Source: Crossiella equi (lineage in GTDB: Bacteria; Actinomycetota; Actinomycetes; Mycobacteriales; Pseudonocardiaceae). Taken from it: a stretch of 64,000 nt of DNA. This document shows positions 18,166 through 28,467 of the stretch, piece after piece. The notes below the pieces were generated by a model. The model saw only the letters and a list, made by a program, of their open reading frames with translations. It did no database searches and was not told the origin of the DNA. Within the stretch, counting starts at the first letter, position 1, and each line of letters starts with the position of its first letter. Position numbers and translations under genes: made by a program. Location: positions 2,873,786 through 2,937,785 of the forward strand of contig NZ_JAGIOO010000001.1 in the NCBI RefSeq assembly GCF_017876755.1, in the 5' to 3' direction.

Positions 18166-18974
18166 GCCAGCTCGCCGGTGGCCACCAGCTCGGCCGGGCC
18201 GGTCAGGGTGGCGCGCTGGTCCTCGACGGTGACGCGCACCTGGCCGCCGGGGATGTCCACGGTGACCTCGCCGGTGTGCTGGCCGGTCAGGTGCAGCACG
18301 GCCGCGGCGGTGGCCACGGTGCCGGTGCCGCAGGAGCGGGTCTCGCCGACCCCGCGCTCGTGCACGCGCATGCGCAGCGCGCCGGGGGCCAGGGTCTGCA
18401 CGAACTCGACGTTGACCCCGCGTGGGAAGACCGCGGGGTCGTGGCCGGGCGCCTGGGTGAGGTCGAGGTCGGCCAGTCCGCCGTCCAGCGGGCAGACCAG
18501 GTGCGGGTTGCCGACGTCCACGGCCACGCCCTGGTAGGTGCGGTCGCCGAGGGTGGCGCTGGAGCGGCCGAACACGGTGGCCTTGCCCATGGCCACGGTG
18601 ACCGTGCCGTCGGCGTGCGCGGTCAGCGGGCGCAGCCCGGCGCGGGTGCCGATGGTGAACTCGCCGATGGCCGCCCAGCCGCGCTCGACCAGGTAGCGGG
18701 CGAACACGCGCACGCCGTTGCCGCACATCTCGGCGATGGAGCCGTCGGCGTTGCGGTAGTCCATGAACCACTCGGCGCCCTCGGTGCCGGGCGGGGCGTC
18801 GGGCAGGGCGGCGGTGCGCACCACGCGGAGCACCCCGTCGGCGCCGAGCCCGCGCTGGCGGTCGCACAGGGCCCGGACCACGGTGTCGGTCAGGTCCAGC
18901 GCGCCGTCGGGGTCGGGCAGCACCACGAAGTCGTTCTGGGTGCCGTGCGCCTTGGTGAACTCCACTCCAACCAC
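18132..18974 (-). CDS. dapF: Diaminopimelate epimerase DapF
   Basis: Interconverts LL- and meso-diaminopimelate, supplying MurE and lysine synthesis. It has 280 residues with the two catalytic cysteines in EMCGNGVR (Cys84) and RSCGTGTV (Cys215), and the N-terminal AHGTQNDFVVLPD motif. The start is GTG at 18974; two further in-frame GTG codons lie within four residues. It follows miaA by only 4 bp, matching the conserved miaA-dapF pair of actinobacteria. The 3' end overlaps the convergent HxlR gene. Confidence 0.95.
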   Translation of the reverse strand: MVGVEFTKAHGTQNDFVVLPDPDGALDLTDTVVRALCDRQRGLGADGVLRVVRTAALPDAPPGTEGAEWFMDYRNADGSIAEMCGNGVRVFARYLVERGWAAIGEFTIGTRAGLRPLTAHADGTVTVAMGKATVFGRSSATLGDRTYQGVAVDVGNPHLVCPLDGGLADLDLTQAPGHDPAVFPRGVNVEFVQTLAPGALRMRVHERGVGETRSCGTGTVATAAAVLHLTGQHTGEVTVDIPGGQVRVTVEDQRATLTGPAELVATGELAQSWWDAARRS

Positions 18975-18978
18975 CCGT

Positions 18979-19911
<933 letters not shown>

Positions 19912-19932
19912 GTCACCAGCCTAGATCCCGGG

Positions 19933-20631
19933 TCAGACCCAGGTGGCCACGTGGTAGCCCACGCCGTAGGGACAGGCCGAGTGCAGCAGCTCCGCCGTCC
20001 ACGCCCGCCCGGCGGTGGCCGCGGCCGCCGCCTGGTAGGCCGCCCGGCCGTGCGCCCACAGCTCCCGTGCCAGCTCCGGGTCCAGCTCCGCCAGCGGGGC
20101 CGGGTCGCCCGCGGCGAGGGCTCCGGCGACCACCGCGTCGAAGTCCGGGGCGCGCGGGTCCGGCGGGACCGGGGAGCGGAGCGTGAGGCGGGCGGAGGAG
20201 TCGGCCAGCACGAGCAGGCCGTGATCCCCCGGCTTGGCGGCGAGGGCTGTCCCCAGTTCGAGGCACTGCTCGGGGGTGGCGTCCGGGGCGAGCAGGTGCG
20301 CGGTCACCGAACGTGCGCCCGCGTGCGCCCTCAGCCAGCCCGCGACCAGCGCCGGAAGTGGGAGCCGGGGGTCCGGTTCGCCCTCCGGGGCGCCCAGGTC
20401 GGCGCGCACGTCGACGCCGAAACCCAGGAAGGTGCCGTGGGAGTCGGGACCGAGCGTGGCCGGTCCGGCCTGGTCAGTGGCCAGGACGAGCCAATCGGGG
20501 GTCGCCTGGGCGAGGGTGGTCGCTGCCTGTAACGCGGCTTGGCGCAGCGGGTCGGTCTCGGCGGCGGCGCCCGTCACCAGTTCGGGCACCAGCAGGGGCG
20601 GATGGGGCGCGAACGCGACTCGGACGATCAC
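19933..20631 (-). CDS. Rv2728c-like conserved protein (extradiol dioxygenase LigB-like fold)
   Basis: Conserved actinobacterial protein of about 232 residues found upstream of miaA; I place it with Rv2728c-type proteins from position and composition. The start VIVRVAFAPHPPLLVPEL resembles the N terminus of class III extradiol dioxygenase-like proteins, where PHPP contributes a metal-binding histidine. I chose the GTG at 20631; another GTG two codons upstream is possible. The Ala/Leu-rich body has no membrane segment. Its biochemical role is unknown. It is divergent from the DUF349 gene at 20847. Confidence 0.7.
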   Translation of the reverse strand: MIVRVAFAPHPPLLVPELVTGAAAETDPLRQAALQAATTLAQATPDWLVLATDQAGPATLGPDSHGTFLGFGVDVRADLGAPEGEPDPRLPLPALVAGWLRAHAGARSVTAHLLAPDATPEQCLELGTALAAKPGDHGLLVLADSSARLTLRSPVPPDPRAPDFDAVVAGALAAGDPAPLAELDPELARELWAHGRAAYQAAAAATAGRAWTAELLHSACPYGVGYHVATWV

Positions 20632-20846
20632 GAGCACCAAGGCTAGTGGGCCTTCCCCACGGCCGACCGAAGGCAAAGGCAAGGTCACAACCTGGCCCAG
20701 GAGTACCACCGGCCGCGCTGACCTGTTTGAATGCGGCGTCGAGGACCACAGGTGGTCCTCGTGGACGTGCACTGGCCCCGCTTGCTGCGGGGCGCCCGCG
20801 GTCAGGTACGCGGGCGAGCGAGGCGGGCAGTCGAGGAGGACCGGCG

Positions 20847-22271
20847 ATGACGGACCAGGACACGAACCTGGCGGCAGCTGCGACACCGGCGCAGCACCCT
20901 GACACGAGCGCTGCGTCGACGGACAGCGCCACGCCAGCGGAGACCGGCGCGACACCGGAGGCCACCGGCGCCACACCCGGTGACACCGGCGCGGCACCGG
21001 CCCCGACCCCGGCTGCGGTATCGGCCTCGGCGGCACCCTCGGTGCCGGTCGCGTCCGACAACCCGGGCCGCTGGGGCCGGGTGGACGCCGACGGCACCGT
21101 GTACGTGCGCACCGCCGACGGCGAGCGCTCGGTCGGGTCGTGGCAGGCGGGCGAGCCGGAGGAGGGCCTGGCGCACTTCGCCCGGCGCTTCGACGACGTG
21201 CGCACCGAGGTCGAGCTGCTGGACACCCGGCTCGGTTCCGGCGCGGGCGACCCCAAGCAGGCCCTGGCCAGCGTGCGCACGATCAAGGACAGCCTCGCCG
21301 AGGCGCACGTGGTCGGCGACCTGGTGAGCCTGGCGGCCAAGCTGGACGCCCTGCTGGCCAAGGCCGAGGTCGCGGTCGAGGCGGGCAAGGCCGCCAAGGA
21401 GGCCGCGCGGGTCGAGGCCGTCGCCAAGAAGCAGGCGCTCGTGGACGAGGCGGAGGGCATCGCCAACGACTCCACCCAGTGGAAGGTGGCCGGTGACCGG
21501 CTGCGCCAGATGCTGGACGAGTGGAAGGCCGTGCGCGGCGTCGACCGCAAGACCGACGAGCAGCTGTGGCGCCGCTTCGCCAAGGCCCGCGACGCGTTCA
21601 ACCGCCGCCGCGGCTCGCACTTCGCCGACCTCGACCGCCAGCGCGCCACCGCGAAGCAGCGCAAGCAGGAGATCGTCGAGGAAGCCGAGCAGATCGCCGA
21701 GTCCTCGGACTGGGGTGACACCGCCGCCCGCTACAAGGACCTGATGACCGAGTGGAAGGCCGCGGGCCGCGCGCCCAAGGACGCCGACGACGCCCTGTGG
21801 CAGCGCTTCCGCGGTGCGCAGGACAAGTTCTTCGCCCGGCGCTCCGAGGCCTTCTCCGAGCGGGACGCCGAGTTCGGTGAGAACGCGCGCCTGAAGGAGG
21901 CCCTGCTGGCCGAGGCCGAGCAGATCGACCCCAGCACCGGCCTGGAGGGCGCCCGCGCCCAGCTGTACAAGATCCAGGAGCGCTGGGACGAGATCGGCAA
22001 GGTCCCGCGCGAGCGGGTGCGCGAGCTCGAGGGCCGCCTGCGGTCCATCGAGGAGCGGGTGCGCGGCGCGGTGGACGCGCAGTGGCGCCGTTCCGACCCC
22101 GAGGCCGAGGCGCGCGTGGCTCAGTTCCGCGAGCGGGTCGAGCAGTTCGAGGCCCAGGCCGCCAAGGCACGTTCGGCGGGCAACGACCGCAAGGCCAAGG
22201 AGGCCGAGGCCCAGGCCGCGCAGTGGCGCGAGTGGCTGGCCGCGGCCCAGGAGTCCCTCGCCAGCCGCTGA
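20847..22271 (+). CDS. DUF349 domain protein
   Basis: A 474-residue, highly charged, helix-rich protein. Residues 1-70 are a low-complexity Ala/Thr/Pro/Gly linker with repeated ATGATP-like units. The rest contains at least three copies of the DUF349 repeat, each with the pattern W(K/D)xxGxxPxxxDxxLWxRFxxAxD; see EWKAVRGVDRKTDEQLWRRF, EWKAAGRAPKDADDALWQRF and RWDEIGKVPRERVREL. Long coiled-coil stretches follow. The ATG at 20847 has AGGAGGA 6 nt upstream. The cellular role of DUF349 proteins is poorly defined. It ends at a strong terminator. Confidence 0.88.
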   Translation: MTDQDTNLAAAATPAQHPDTSAASTDSATPAETGATPEATGATPGDTGAAPAPTPAAVSASAAPSVPVASDNPGRWGRVDADGTVYVRTADGERSVGSWQAGEPEEGLAHFARRFDDVRTEVELLDTRLGSGAGDPKQALASVRTIKDSLAEAHVVGDLVSLAAKLDALLAKAEVAVEAGKAAKEAARVEAVAKKQALVDEAEGIANDSTQWKVAGDRLRQMLDEWKAVRGVDRKTDEQLWRRFAKARDAFNRRRGSHFADLDRQRATAKQRKQEIVEEAEQIAESSDWGDTAARYKDLMTEWKAAGRAPKDADDALWQRFRGAQDKFFARRSEAFSERDAEFGENARLKEALLAEAEQIDPSTGLEGARAQLYKIQERWDEIGKVPRERVRELEGRLRSIEERVRGAVDAQWRRSDPEAEARVAQFRERVEQFEAQAAKARSAGNDRKAKEAEAQAAQWREWLAAAQESLASR

Positions 22272-22280
22272 CCAGCTGGC

Positions 22281-22319
22281 GACAGCACCCCCGGTCCGTC
22301 TCGGGCCGGGGGTGCTGTC
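22281..22319 (+). terminator. Terminator after the DUF349 gene
   Basis: A perfect 14-bp stem, GACAGCACCCCCGG (22281-22294) pairing with CCGGGGGTGCTGTC (22306-22319), 9 bases after the stop codon. There is no T tract, as is common for GC-rich actinomycete terminators. Confidence 0.8.
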
Positions 22320-22430
22320 CGTCCGGGCGGCTTGCCCCGAACGCCGCACGCACGTCACTCGGATGACCCACATCGGAAGTAGGGTCCCAGGCCGACGATT
22401 GCACTCTCTCCCGGACCCCGGAGGTGTGCG

Positions 22431-22727
22431 ATGCCCGAGCCGGTCACCCTGACCGTCCTGGCGCTGGTGAAGGTGCTGGGCGGCAAGGCGATCCTGGCCA
22501 AGGCGGCCCTGCTGGCGGTCAAGTCCCAGGGCTTCGCCCAGGGTGCCCTGCTGGTGGCCCAGATGCTGGTCATCCTGGGCTCCGCGGCGGCCGGTCTGAC
22601 CGCCGGTGAGCACGCGCGAAAAGCGTTGCGGGCAGCCGGGGAAGGCGGTTTCCCGAAGGCCGTCTCGCCGGGCCGGAAAGCGCTGCACGCCGCCGGACCG
22701 GTGTGGAAGGTCTGGCACCCGGTCTAG
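22431..22727 (+). CDS. Small hydrophobic hypothetical protein
   Basis: A 98-residue protein with two hydrophobic helical stretches (about 5-30 and 36-58, rich in Ala, Leu and Val), then a basic Gly/Ala/Pro-rich tail ending KVWHPV. The ATG at 22431 has CCGGAGG 6 nt before it, so translation is likely. It is flanked by terminators on both sides and is probably monocistronic. Lysines inside the first hydrophobic stretch suggest an amphipathic helix rather than a simple membrane anchor. No family recognised. Confidence 0.6.
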   Translation: MPEPVTLTVLALVKVLGGKAILAKAALLAVKSQGFAQGALLVAQMLVILGSAAAGLTAGEHARKALRAAGEGGFPKAVSPGRKALHAAGPVWKVWHPV

Positions 22728-22754
22728 GCGAGACCCCCTGACCAACCGGCGAGT

Positions 22755-22791
22755 CTGGCCGCGCACCTGAGCCCGTCAGGAGCGCGGCCAG
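22755..22791 (+). terminator. Terminator after the small hydrophobic gene
   Basis: CTGGCCGCGC (22755-22764) pairs with GCGCGGCCAG (22782-22791), and CCTGA/TCAGG extends the stem inward across one A-A mismatch. It starts 28 bases after the stop. The remaining space to 22927 shows nothing else. Confidence 0.7.
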
Positions 22792-22927
22792 GCGGCTTTC
22801 CCGGCCCGTGGCGGCCGTTGACACCCCGATTCCGCGCGTCCTGGCGTCAATGCCATGGCACAGCAGGCTTTTCCCGCCGCGTGCGGCACCGGCGTGGACG
22901 GTCCACCGATGCCGGAGCCGGAGCGGG

Positions 22928-23332
22928 TTACCGGCGGCTCCGCGCCTGCGGGTGCGCGCCGATCACCGTGATCGTGGCCTCCCCGTCCCCGGCGGCCGCC
23001 TTGGTCCCGGCCAGGGCGGTCAGCTCGGCCATGCTGATGCGCACACCGGTGAGGCCGACCGCCACGCAGGCGTGCAGCGCGTCGCGCAGGGACTCGTCCG
23101 TGACCGCCTCGATCGCGGCCAGGCCCGCCCGCAGGCGCTCGCGACGGTCCTTGCCCGCCCAGCGCAGGAACAGCAGCCCGGTGCCGAGCGGTACGAGCGC
23201 GGCCACGGCCAGGAAGAGGGCCGAGGACAGCCCCAGCAGGCCGCCCAGGTGCAGCGCCACGGCGGGCGCCAGAGTGAGGAAACCGGCGAACACGCAGGCC
23301 AAGCCGGTTGCGGTGTACCTGTCGAGGCGCAT
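22928..23332 (-). CDS. Small membrane protein of unknown function
   Basis: About 134 residues from the ATG at 23332 (MRLDRYTATG). Two adjacent transmembrane helices lie at roughly 8-31 and 35-56, followed by a cytosolic Arg-rich segment (WAGKDRRERLRAGL) and an Ala/Thr/Val-rich C-terminal part. The frame is open seven codons further upstream to a GTG. No recognised family. It is flanked by the glutamate-type binding lipoprotein gene on the same strand, 79 bp upstream, and may share its transcript. Confidence 0.55.
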   Translation of the reverse strand: MRLDRYTATGLACVFAGFLTLAPAVALHLGGLLGLSSALFLAVAALVPLGTGLLFLRWAGKDRRERLRAGLAAIEAVTDESLRDALHACVAVGLTGVRISMAELTALAGTKAAAGDGEATITVIGAHPQARSRR

Positions 23333-23411
23333 GCTCCCAGGGTCGCGCGGCACTGGGCCGTTGTTAACCCGGACGGCCGTTGGTGATGCTTTCGAACCCG
23401 GCTCGTACTGC

Positions 23412-24251
23412 TTACTTCACCGTGGGCGGGTTCGGCACCGGCGAACCGAAGCTGTCGCGGTAGAGCCCGGCCCAGCTGCCGTCCTTCATGGCGGCGGTGA
23501 GCAGCTCGACGATCCGGGCGCGCAGCACACGGTCCCGGGCGGGGATGCCCACGTGGTACCCGGGCGTGGCACCGAGGTCCACGCCGAGCACCTGGAAGCC
23601 GCCCTTCTCCGCGACCTGGTAGCCGCGCAGGACCACGTCGTCCCCGGCGAAGGCGTCCACCGACTTCCCGCGCAGCGCCTCGGCGCAGGCGTCGCCGTTG
23701 TTCTCCTCGCGCACCCGGCCGTACCGGGTGACCCGTTCGGCCGCCCCGGAGGAGGCCACCACGCACACCGACCGCACGCCCCCGGCCCCGGTCCCGGCCC
23801 GGGTGAGCAGGGTCTGGGACACCGGCAGGTACGGCCCGACCAGCCCGACCTGCCCCTGGGCACCGGTCTTGATGCCCCCGAAGGCCAGGTCGATGTCCCC
23901 GCTCTCCACAGTGGACAGCCGGGTGGCCGCGGTGGTGCTCCGGAACCGCACCGAGTCCTTGGGCAGCCCGAACCCGGTGGCCAGCAGCTCGGCCACCTTC
24001 ATGTCGAACCCGCTGTGCCTGCCCGCGTCCTGGTCGTAGCGGCTGACCCCGGCCAGGTTGTCCGCCACGCCGACCACCATGCGGCCGCGCGCCTTGATCT
24101 TGTCGATCGTGGGCGACCCGCTGGCCTGCTCGGACGTGCTGACCGGGGCCGAGGAGCTGGTCTCCCCGCCGGGCCCTGGCTCGGGCGCCGGGTCGTCGCC
24201 GCAGGCGGTCAGGACGAGGAGACAGGCCAGGCCCGCGATGGCGATCCGCAC
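23412..24251 (-). CDS. Amino-acid-type ABC substrate-binding lipoprotein (GluB paralogue)
   Basis: A 279-residue exported lipoprotein with lipobox LTAC (cysteine 17) and a Ser/Glu/Pro linker, then a family 3 periplasmic binding fold: IDKIKARGRMVVGVADNLAG, FDMKVAELLATGFG, ESGDIDLAFGGIKT and KSVDAFAGDDVVLRGY. The start is GTG at 24251. It lies 66 bp downstream of gluD but behind a terminator-like hairpin, so it may be a separate unit. It is diverged from GluB (26000-26812) and could give the Glu transporter a second specificity or act as a sensor; that is inference. Confidence 0.82.
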   Translation of the reverse strand: MRIAIAGLACLLVLTACGDDPAPEPGPGGETSSSAPVSTSEQASGSPTIDKIKARGRMVVGVADNLAGVSRYDQDAGRHSGFDMKVAELLATGFGLPKDSVRFRSTTAATRLSTVESGDIDLAFGGIKTGAQGQVGLVGPYLPVSQTLLTRAGTGAGGVRSVCVVASSGAAERVTRYGRVREENNGDACAEALRGKSVDAFAGDDVVLRGYQVAEKGGFQVLGVDLGATPGYHVGIPARDRVLRARIVELLTAAMKDGSWAGLYRDSFGSPVPNPPTVK

Positions 24252-24266
24252 CCGGCCAGCCTAACG

Positions 24267-24305
24267 CCAGCGGGCCCGCCTCCAGGTGGAGACGGGCCCG
24301 GCTGG
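24267..24305 (-). terminator. Terminator after gluD
   Basis: On the minus strand a GC-rich stem forms from CGGGCCCG (24271-24278 side) and its complement at 24293-24300, extended outward by CCAG/CTGG with one bulged base, with a CTCCA/TGGAG inner helix. It starts 13 bases after the gluD stop and ends just before the next gene's GTG. Confidence 0.6.
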
Positions 24306-24317
24306 GGGTCGAGACGA

Positions 24318-25235
24318 TCAGCCGACGCCGCCGCCAGCCTCACCGGTGCGCATACCGGTGGCGGCCATCGGGTCGGGCTTGTCGATGTGATCTTCCTTGG
24401 CACCGCGCGGGGGACGGCTGCGGCGGGAGGCCCGCTTGTCCAGCGCGGTGGCGCCCAGGCCGAGCAGACTGTTGACGATCACGTAGATGATGCCGATGAC
24501 CAGCATCGTCTGGATGACGTTGTTGTCGTACTCGTTCGGCAGGATGCGGAACTGGCGCATCAGGTCCGGGAAGGCCAGCACGGCTCCGCCGAGCGCGGTG
24601 TCCTTCACGATGACCGCGATCTGGCTGACGATCGCGGGCAGCATGAGGGTGACGGCCTGCGGCAGCAGGATCATCCGCATGGTCTGGCCCTTGCGCATGC
24701 CCAGCGCCACCGAGGCCTCGCTCTGGCCCTTCGGCAGGGCCAGGATGCCCGCGCGCACCACCTCGGCCAGCACCGAGGCGTTGTACAGCACCAGGCCGGT
24801 GACCACGGCGAACAGCGGGCGGTCGTCCCGGCTGACGTCGGTGAAGTAGGCGTAGAACTCGTTCGCGAACACCATCAGGATCAGCACCGGGATGGCGCGG
24901 AAGAACTCGACGACGGTCGCGGCGGGCCAGCGGATCCACACGTGGTCGGACAGGCGCGCGATGCCGAAGATGGCACCGATGGGCAGTGCGATGAGCACCG
25001 CGAAGAACGCCGCCTTGAGCGTGTTGAGCAGACCGGGCAGCAGGAACTCGGTCCAGATCGTGCTCTCGGTGAAGAACGGGGTCCACAGCTCGGGGCGCAG
25101 CTGGTCCTTCTCGGCCAGCTTGGTGAACACCCAGTACCCCGCCGCGACGAGCACAAGGGCGAAGACGATGGTGTAGACGACGTTGCGGGCCTTGGCCTTC
25201 GGACCGGGCGCGTCGTACAGGACGGAGGTGCTCAT
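24318..25235 (-). CDS. gluD: Glutamate ABC transporter permease GluD
   Basis: Inner-membrane permease of 305 residues, the second of a pair. An N-terminal helix (VYTIVFALVLVAAGYWVF, about 22-39) and a long external loop precede the typical permease core with FFRAIPVLILMVF and the EAA-type loop EVVRAGILALPKGQSEASVALGM. A basic C-terminal tail ([11 protein letters not shown]) follows the last helix. The ATG at 25235 overlaps the gluC stop by 4 bp. With GluA, GluB and GluC it forms a type I importer for glutamate. Confidence 0.92.
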   Translation of the reverse strand: MSTSVLYDAPGPKAKARNVVYTIVFALVLVAAGYWVFTKLAEKDQLRPELWTPFFTESTIWTEFLLPGLLNTLKAAFFAVLIALPIGAIFGIARLSDHVWIRWPAATVVEFFRAIPVLILMVFANEFYAYFTDVSRDDRPLFAVVTGLVLYNASVLAEVVRAGILALPKGQSEASVALGMRKGQTMRMILLPQAVTLMLPAIVSQIAVIVKDTALGGAVLAFPDLMRQFRILPNEYDNNVIQTMLVIGIIYVIVNSLLGLGATALDKRASRRSRPPRGAKEDHIDKPDPMAATGMRTGEAGGGVG

Positions 25236-25918
25236 CGCTTCACCGCCACCTTCTTGCTGACCCAGCCCAGGAACAGGCCGGTCGGCAGTGTGAGCACCAC
25301 GAAGCCGAGTGCGACGGTCGTGAAGACCAGGATGATGTTGTCACTTTCCTTCTCGATCATGCCCGACATCAGGGTCGCGGCCTCTACCACGCCGATCGCA
25401 CTGGCCACCGTGGTGTTCTTCGTCAGCGCGATCAACACACTGGCCAGCGGCGCCACCACGGCCCGGAAGGCCTGGGGCAGCACGATCCGGCCGAGCGTCT
25501 GCCCGAACCCGAGGCCCAGCGCGCGAGCAGCCTCCGCCTGGCCGACCGGCACGGTGTTGATGCCCGCGCGGATCGACTCGCACACGAAGGTCGAGGTGTA
25601 GATGACGAAGCCGAGCACGGCCAAGCGGAAGTTGTTGGTGTCGGTGAAGGTCAGGTCACCGGGCACCTCCGCGTACAGCTTCACGCCGAGCACGTTGTAC
25701 AGCGCCAGCGACATGGCCAGGATGACCAGCGTCAGCGGGGTGTTCCGGACGACGTTCACGTAGAACGTGCCGAACGCGCGCATGATCGGCACGGGGCTGA
25801 CACGCATGCCCGCGAGCACCGTGCCCCAGATCAAGGAGCCGATCGCGGAGAACACCGTGAGCTGCACGGTGATCCAGAAGGCACCGAGCACGTCGTACTC
25901 GCTCAGGAAGTCAAGCAT
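25232..25918 (-). CDS. gluC: Glutamate ABC transporter permease GluC
   Basis: Polar amino-acid permease of 228 residues with about five membrane helices. The HisM-type signatures NVVRNTPLTLVILAMS and ESIRAGINTVPVGQAEAARALGLGFGQT (EAA loop that contacts the ATPase) are visible. It starts with ATG at 25918 and overlaps gluD. An 81-bp gap with a hairpin separates it from gluB, consistent with lower expression of the permeases than of the binding protein. Confidence 0.93.
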   Translation of the reverse strand: MLDFLSEYDVLGAFWITVQLTVFSAIGSLIWGTVLAGMRVSPVPIMRAFGTFYVNVVRNTPLTLVILAMSLALYNVLGVKLYAEVPGDLTFTDTNNFRLAVLGFVIYTSTFVCESIRAGINTVPVGQAEAARALGLGFGQTLGRIVLPQAFRAVVAPLASVLIALTKNTTVASAIGVVEAATLMSGMIEKESDNIILVFTTVALGFVVLTLPTGLFLGWVSKKVAVKR

Positions 25919-25944
25919 GGTCTCCTCGACCTGTAGGTGAACGA

Positions 25945-25978
25945 AGTGCCGGGCACGGTCACCACCGCACCCGGCACT
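25945..25978 (-). promoter_or_regulatory. Intra-operon hairpin between gluB and gluC
   Basis: A perfect 9-bp stem AGTGCCGGG / CCCGGCACT with a 16-nt loop, 22 bases after the gluB stop. Such hairpins in ABC importer operons often stabilise the binding-protein message or partly terminate transcription. The function here is inferred from position. Confidence 0.5.
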
Positions 25979-25999
25979 CCGGGCTCAACTGGGTTCAGC

Positions 26000-26812
26000 T
26001 CACTTCTCGGTCAGCGCCGGGGGCTCGCCCGCCTTGAAGTCGGCGCCGAGGTTCTTCTCGATGGCCTTCTTCCACTCACCCGAGCTGTAGAACTTCTCGA
26101 CCGCCTTGGCGATGTCGGCCTTGCGGGCGTCGCCCTTCTTGAGGCCGATGCCGTACTTCTCCTCGGAGAAGATCTTGCCGACCAGCTTGTACTTGCCGGG
26201 CTGCCCGGCGGCCAGGCCCGCGAGGATGGTCGCGTCCGTGGTGAGCACGTCGAGGGTGCCGGAGTCCAGGCCCGCCAGGCACTGGGAGTACCCGTCGACC
26301 TGCTGCAGCTGCGCCTGGTTGGCGAACTTGTTCTTCACGTTGTCGGCGGAGGTCGAGCCCTTCACCGAGCACAGCTTCTTGCCGTTGACCGACTCCGGGC
26401 CGGTGATGGCGGTGTTGTCCGCGCGGACGAGCAGGTCCTGGCCGGTGACCAGGTACGGGCCGACGAAGTCCACCTCGGCCTTGCGCTTGTCGGTGATGGA
26501 GTAGGTGGCGGCGATGAAGTCGACGTCACCCTTCTTCAGCAGGCTCTCGCGGTCGGCCGACTTGGCCTCGGTCCAGGTGATGTTCTTGGCGTCGACACCC
26601 AGCTCCTTGGCCACGAAGGTGGCGATGTCCACGTCGAAGCCGGAGTAACCGGAGCCGGTCTTCTGGCCCAGGCCGGGCTGGTCGAACTTGATGCCGATCG
26701 TCAGCTTCTTGTCGGAGCCGCCGGACCCGCTGTTGCCACCACCGCAGGCGCCGAGGAGCGCGACCGCGGCAGCCACGGCCACACCCGCCTGGAGGACTCG
26801 GGTAACGCGCAT
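26000..26812 (-). CDS. gluB: Glutamate-binding lipoprotein GluB
   Basis: Extracellular substrate-binding protein of the glutamate importer, 270 residues. A signal peptide ends in lipobox LLGAC, followed by a Gly/Ser-rich linker and the family 3 fold: KKLTIGIKFDQPGLG, GYSGFDVDIATFVAKELG, LLKKGDVDFIAATYSIT and the C-terminal FYSSGEWKKAIEKNLG. I chose the ATG at 26812 (MRVTRVLQAG) because it begins a proper signal sequence; the frame is open 39 codons further but overlaps gluA. It lies second in the gluABCD operon. Confidence 0.92.
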   Translation of the reverse strand: MRVTRVLQAGVAVAAAVALLGACGGGNSGSGGSDKKLTIGIKFDQPGLGQKTGSGYSGFDVDIATFVAKELGVDAKNITWTEAKSADRESLLKKGDVDFIAATYSITDKRKAEVDFVGPYLVTGQDLLVRADNTAITGPESVNGKKLCSVKGSTSADNVKNKFANQAQLQQVDGYSQCLAGLDSGTLDVLTTDATILAGLAAGQPGKYKLVGKIFSEEKYGIGLKKGDARKADIAKAVEKFYSSGEWKKAIEKNLGADFKAGEPPALTEK

Positions 26813-26891
26813 CTGCTGTCCCTTTCGGATCATCTCAACAACTACGGGACGGGGGTCCCGACTGTTCATCTCGCTGCGTGGCCGCGGCGTT

Positions 26892-27647
<756 letters not shown>

Positions 27648-27728
27648 CAAACCTCCAGAGTCGGCACAACGCGGGGTGGTGGAACGATGGCGGAAACCTA
27701 GGGGGCGGAAACCACACCAGTCCAGGCC

Positions 27729-27755
27729 ACTTGAGTAAGACTTAGGGTCTCAAGT
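27729..27755. promoter_or_regulatory. Inverted repeat in the gluA-gluR control region
   Basis: ACTTGAG and CTCAAGT form a perfect 7-bp inverted repeat with a 13-bp spacer. A nested AGACTT/AAGTCT pair overlaps it. It is central between the divergent gluA and response-regulator starts, so it is a good candidate for the response regulator's own operator. This rests on position and symmetry only. Confidence 0.55.
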
Positions 27756-27794
27756 CTGTCACGGATGAGCCACGCGAGTCGGGAGGCACCACAC

Positions 27795-28463
27795 GTGCGG
27801 GTACTGCTGGTCGAGGACGACGACCGCGTTGCCGAGGCCTTGGAGCCCGCGCTGACCAGGCGTGGGATGGCTGTGACCCGCCTGCCCTCCGGCAAGGGCG
27901 TGCTTGAGGCCGCCGCCGCCGTGGACGTGGTGCTGCTCGACCTGGGCCTGCCCGATGTGGACGGTTTCGTCCTGTGCCGGGCCATCCGCGCGGCCAGCGA
28001 CGTGGCCGTCATCGTGGTCTCCGCCCGCGGCGAGGTCGACGACCGCATCCTGGGCCTGCACTCCGGTGCGGACGACTACCTGGTGAAGCCGTACGACATC
28101 GGTGAGCTGGTCGCACGCGTGCACGCCGTGCGCCGGCGGCGCGAGGGCGGCAGCCCGCCCGGGCCCGCGCTGACCTTCGGCGACGTCGAGGTCCACATGG
28201 GACGGCACGAGGTGACCGTGGCGGGCGCGCCCGTCGCGCTCTCCCGCAAGGAGTTCCAGATGCTGGCCATGCTCGCCCAGGCCCGGGGCGCGGTCTGCAC
28301 GCGGGAACGCATCATCGCCGAGGTGTGGGGCCGCAGCTGGTCCGGGGCCAACCGCACGCTCGACGTGCACATCGCCACGCTGCGCACCAAGCTGGGCAGG
28401 CCGGACCTGGTGGCCACCGTGCGCGGGGTCGGCTACCGCCTCGCCCTGCCCACCGAGGGCTGA
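27795..28463 (+). CDS. gluR: OmpR-type response regulator (GluR-like)
   Basis: A 222-residue regulator: receiver domain (acidic DDD at 8-10, phospho-acceptor Asp49 in LLDLGLPD, conserved Lys in YLVKPYD) and a winged-helix DNA-binding domain (LSRKEFQMLAMLAQ, NRTLDVHIATLRTKLG, TVRGVGYRL). The GTG at 27795 has GGGAGG 8 nt upstream; ten extra upstream codons are open but less likely. Divergence from gluABCD and pairing with a kinase gene match the GluR-GluK system of Streptomyces coelicolor, which responds to glutamate and controls gluABCD. The gene name rests on that context. Confidence 0.85.
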   Translation: MRVLLVEDDDRVAEALEPALTRRGMAVTRLPSGKGVLEAAAAVDVVLLDLGLPDVDGFVLCRAIRAASDVAVIVVSARGEVDDRILGLHSGADDYLVKPYDIGELVARVHAVRRRREGGSPPGPALTFGDVEVHMGRHEVTVAGAPVALSRKEFQMLAMLAQARGAVCTRERIIAEVWGRSWSGANRTLDVHIATLRTKLGRPDLVATVRGVGYRLALPTEG

Positions 28464-28467
28464 CCGC

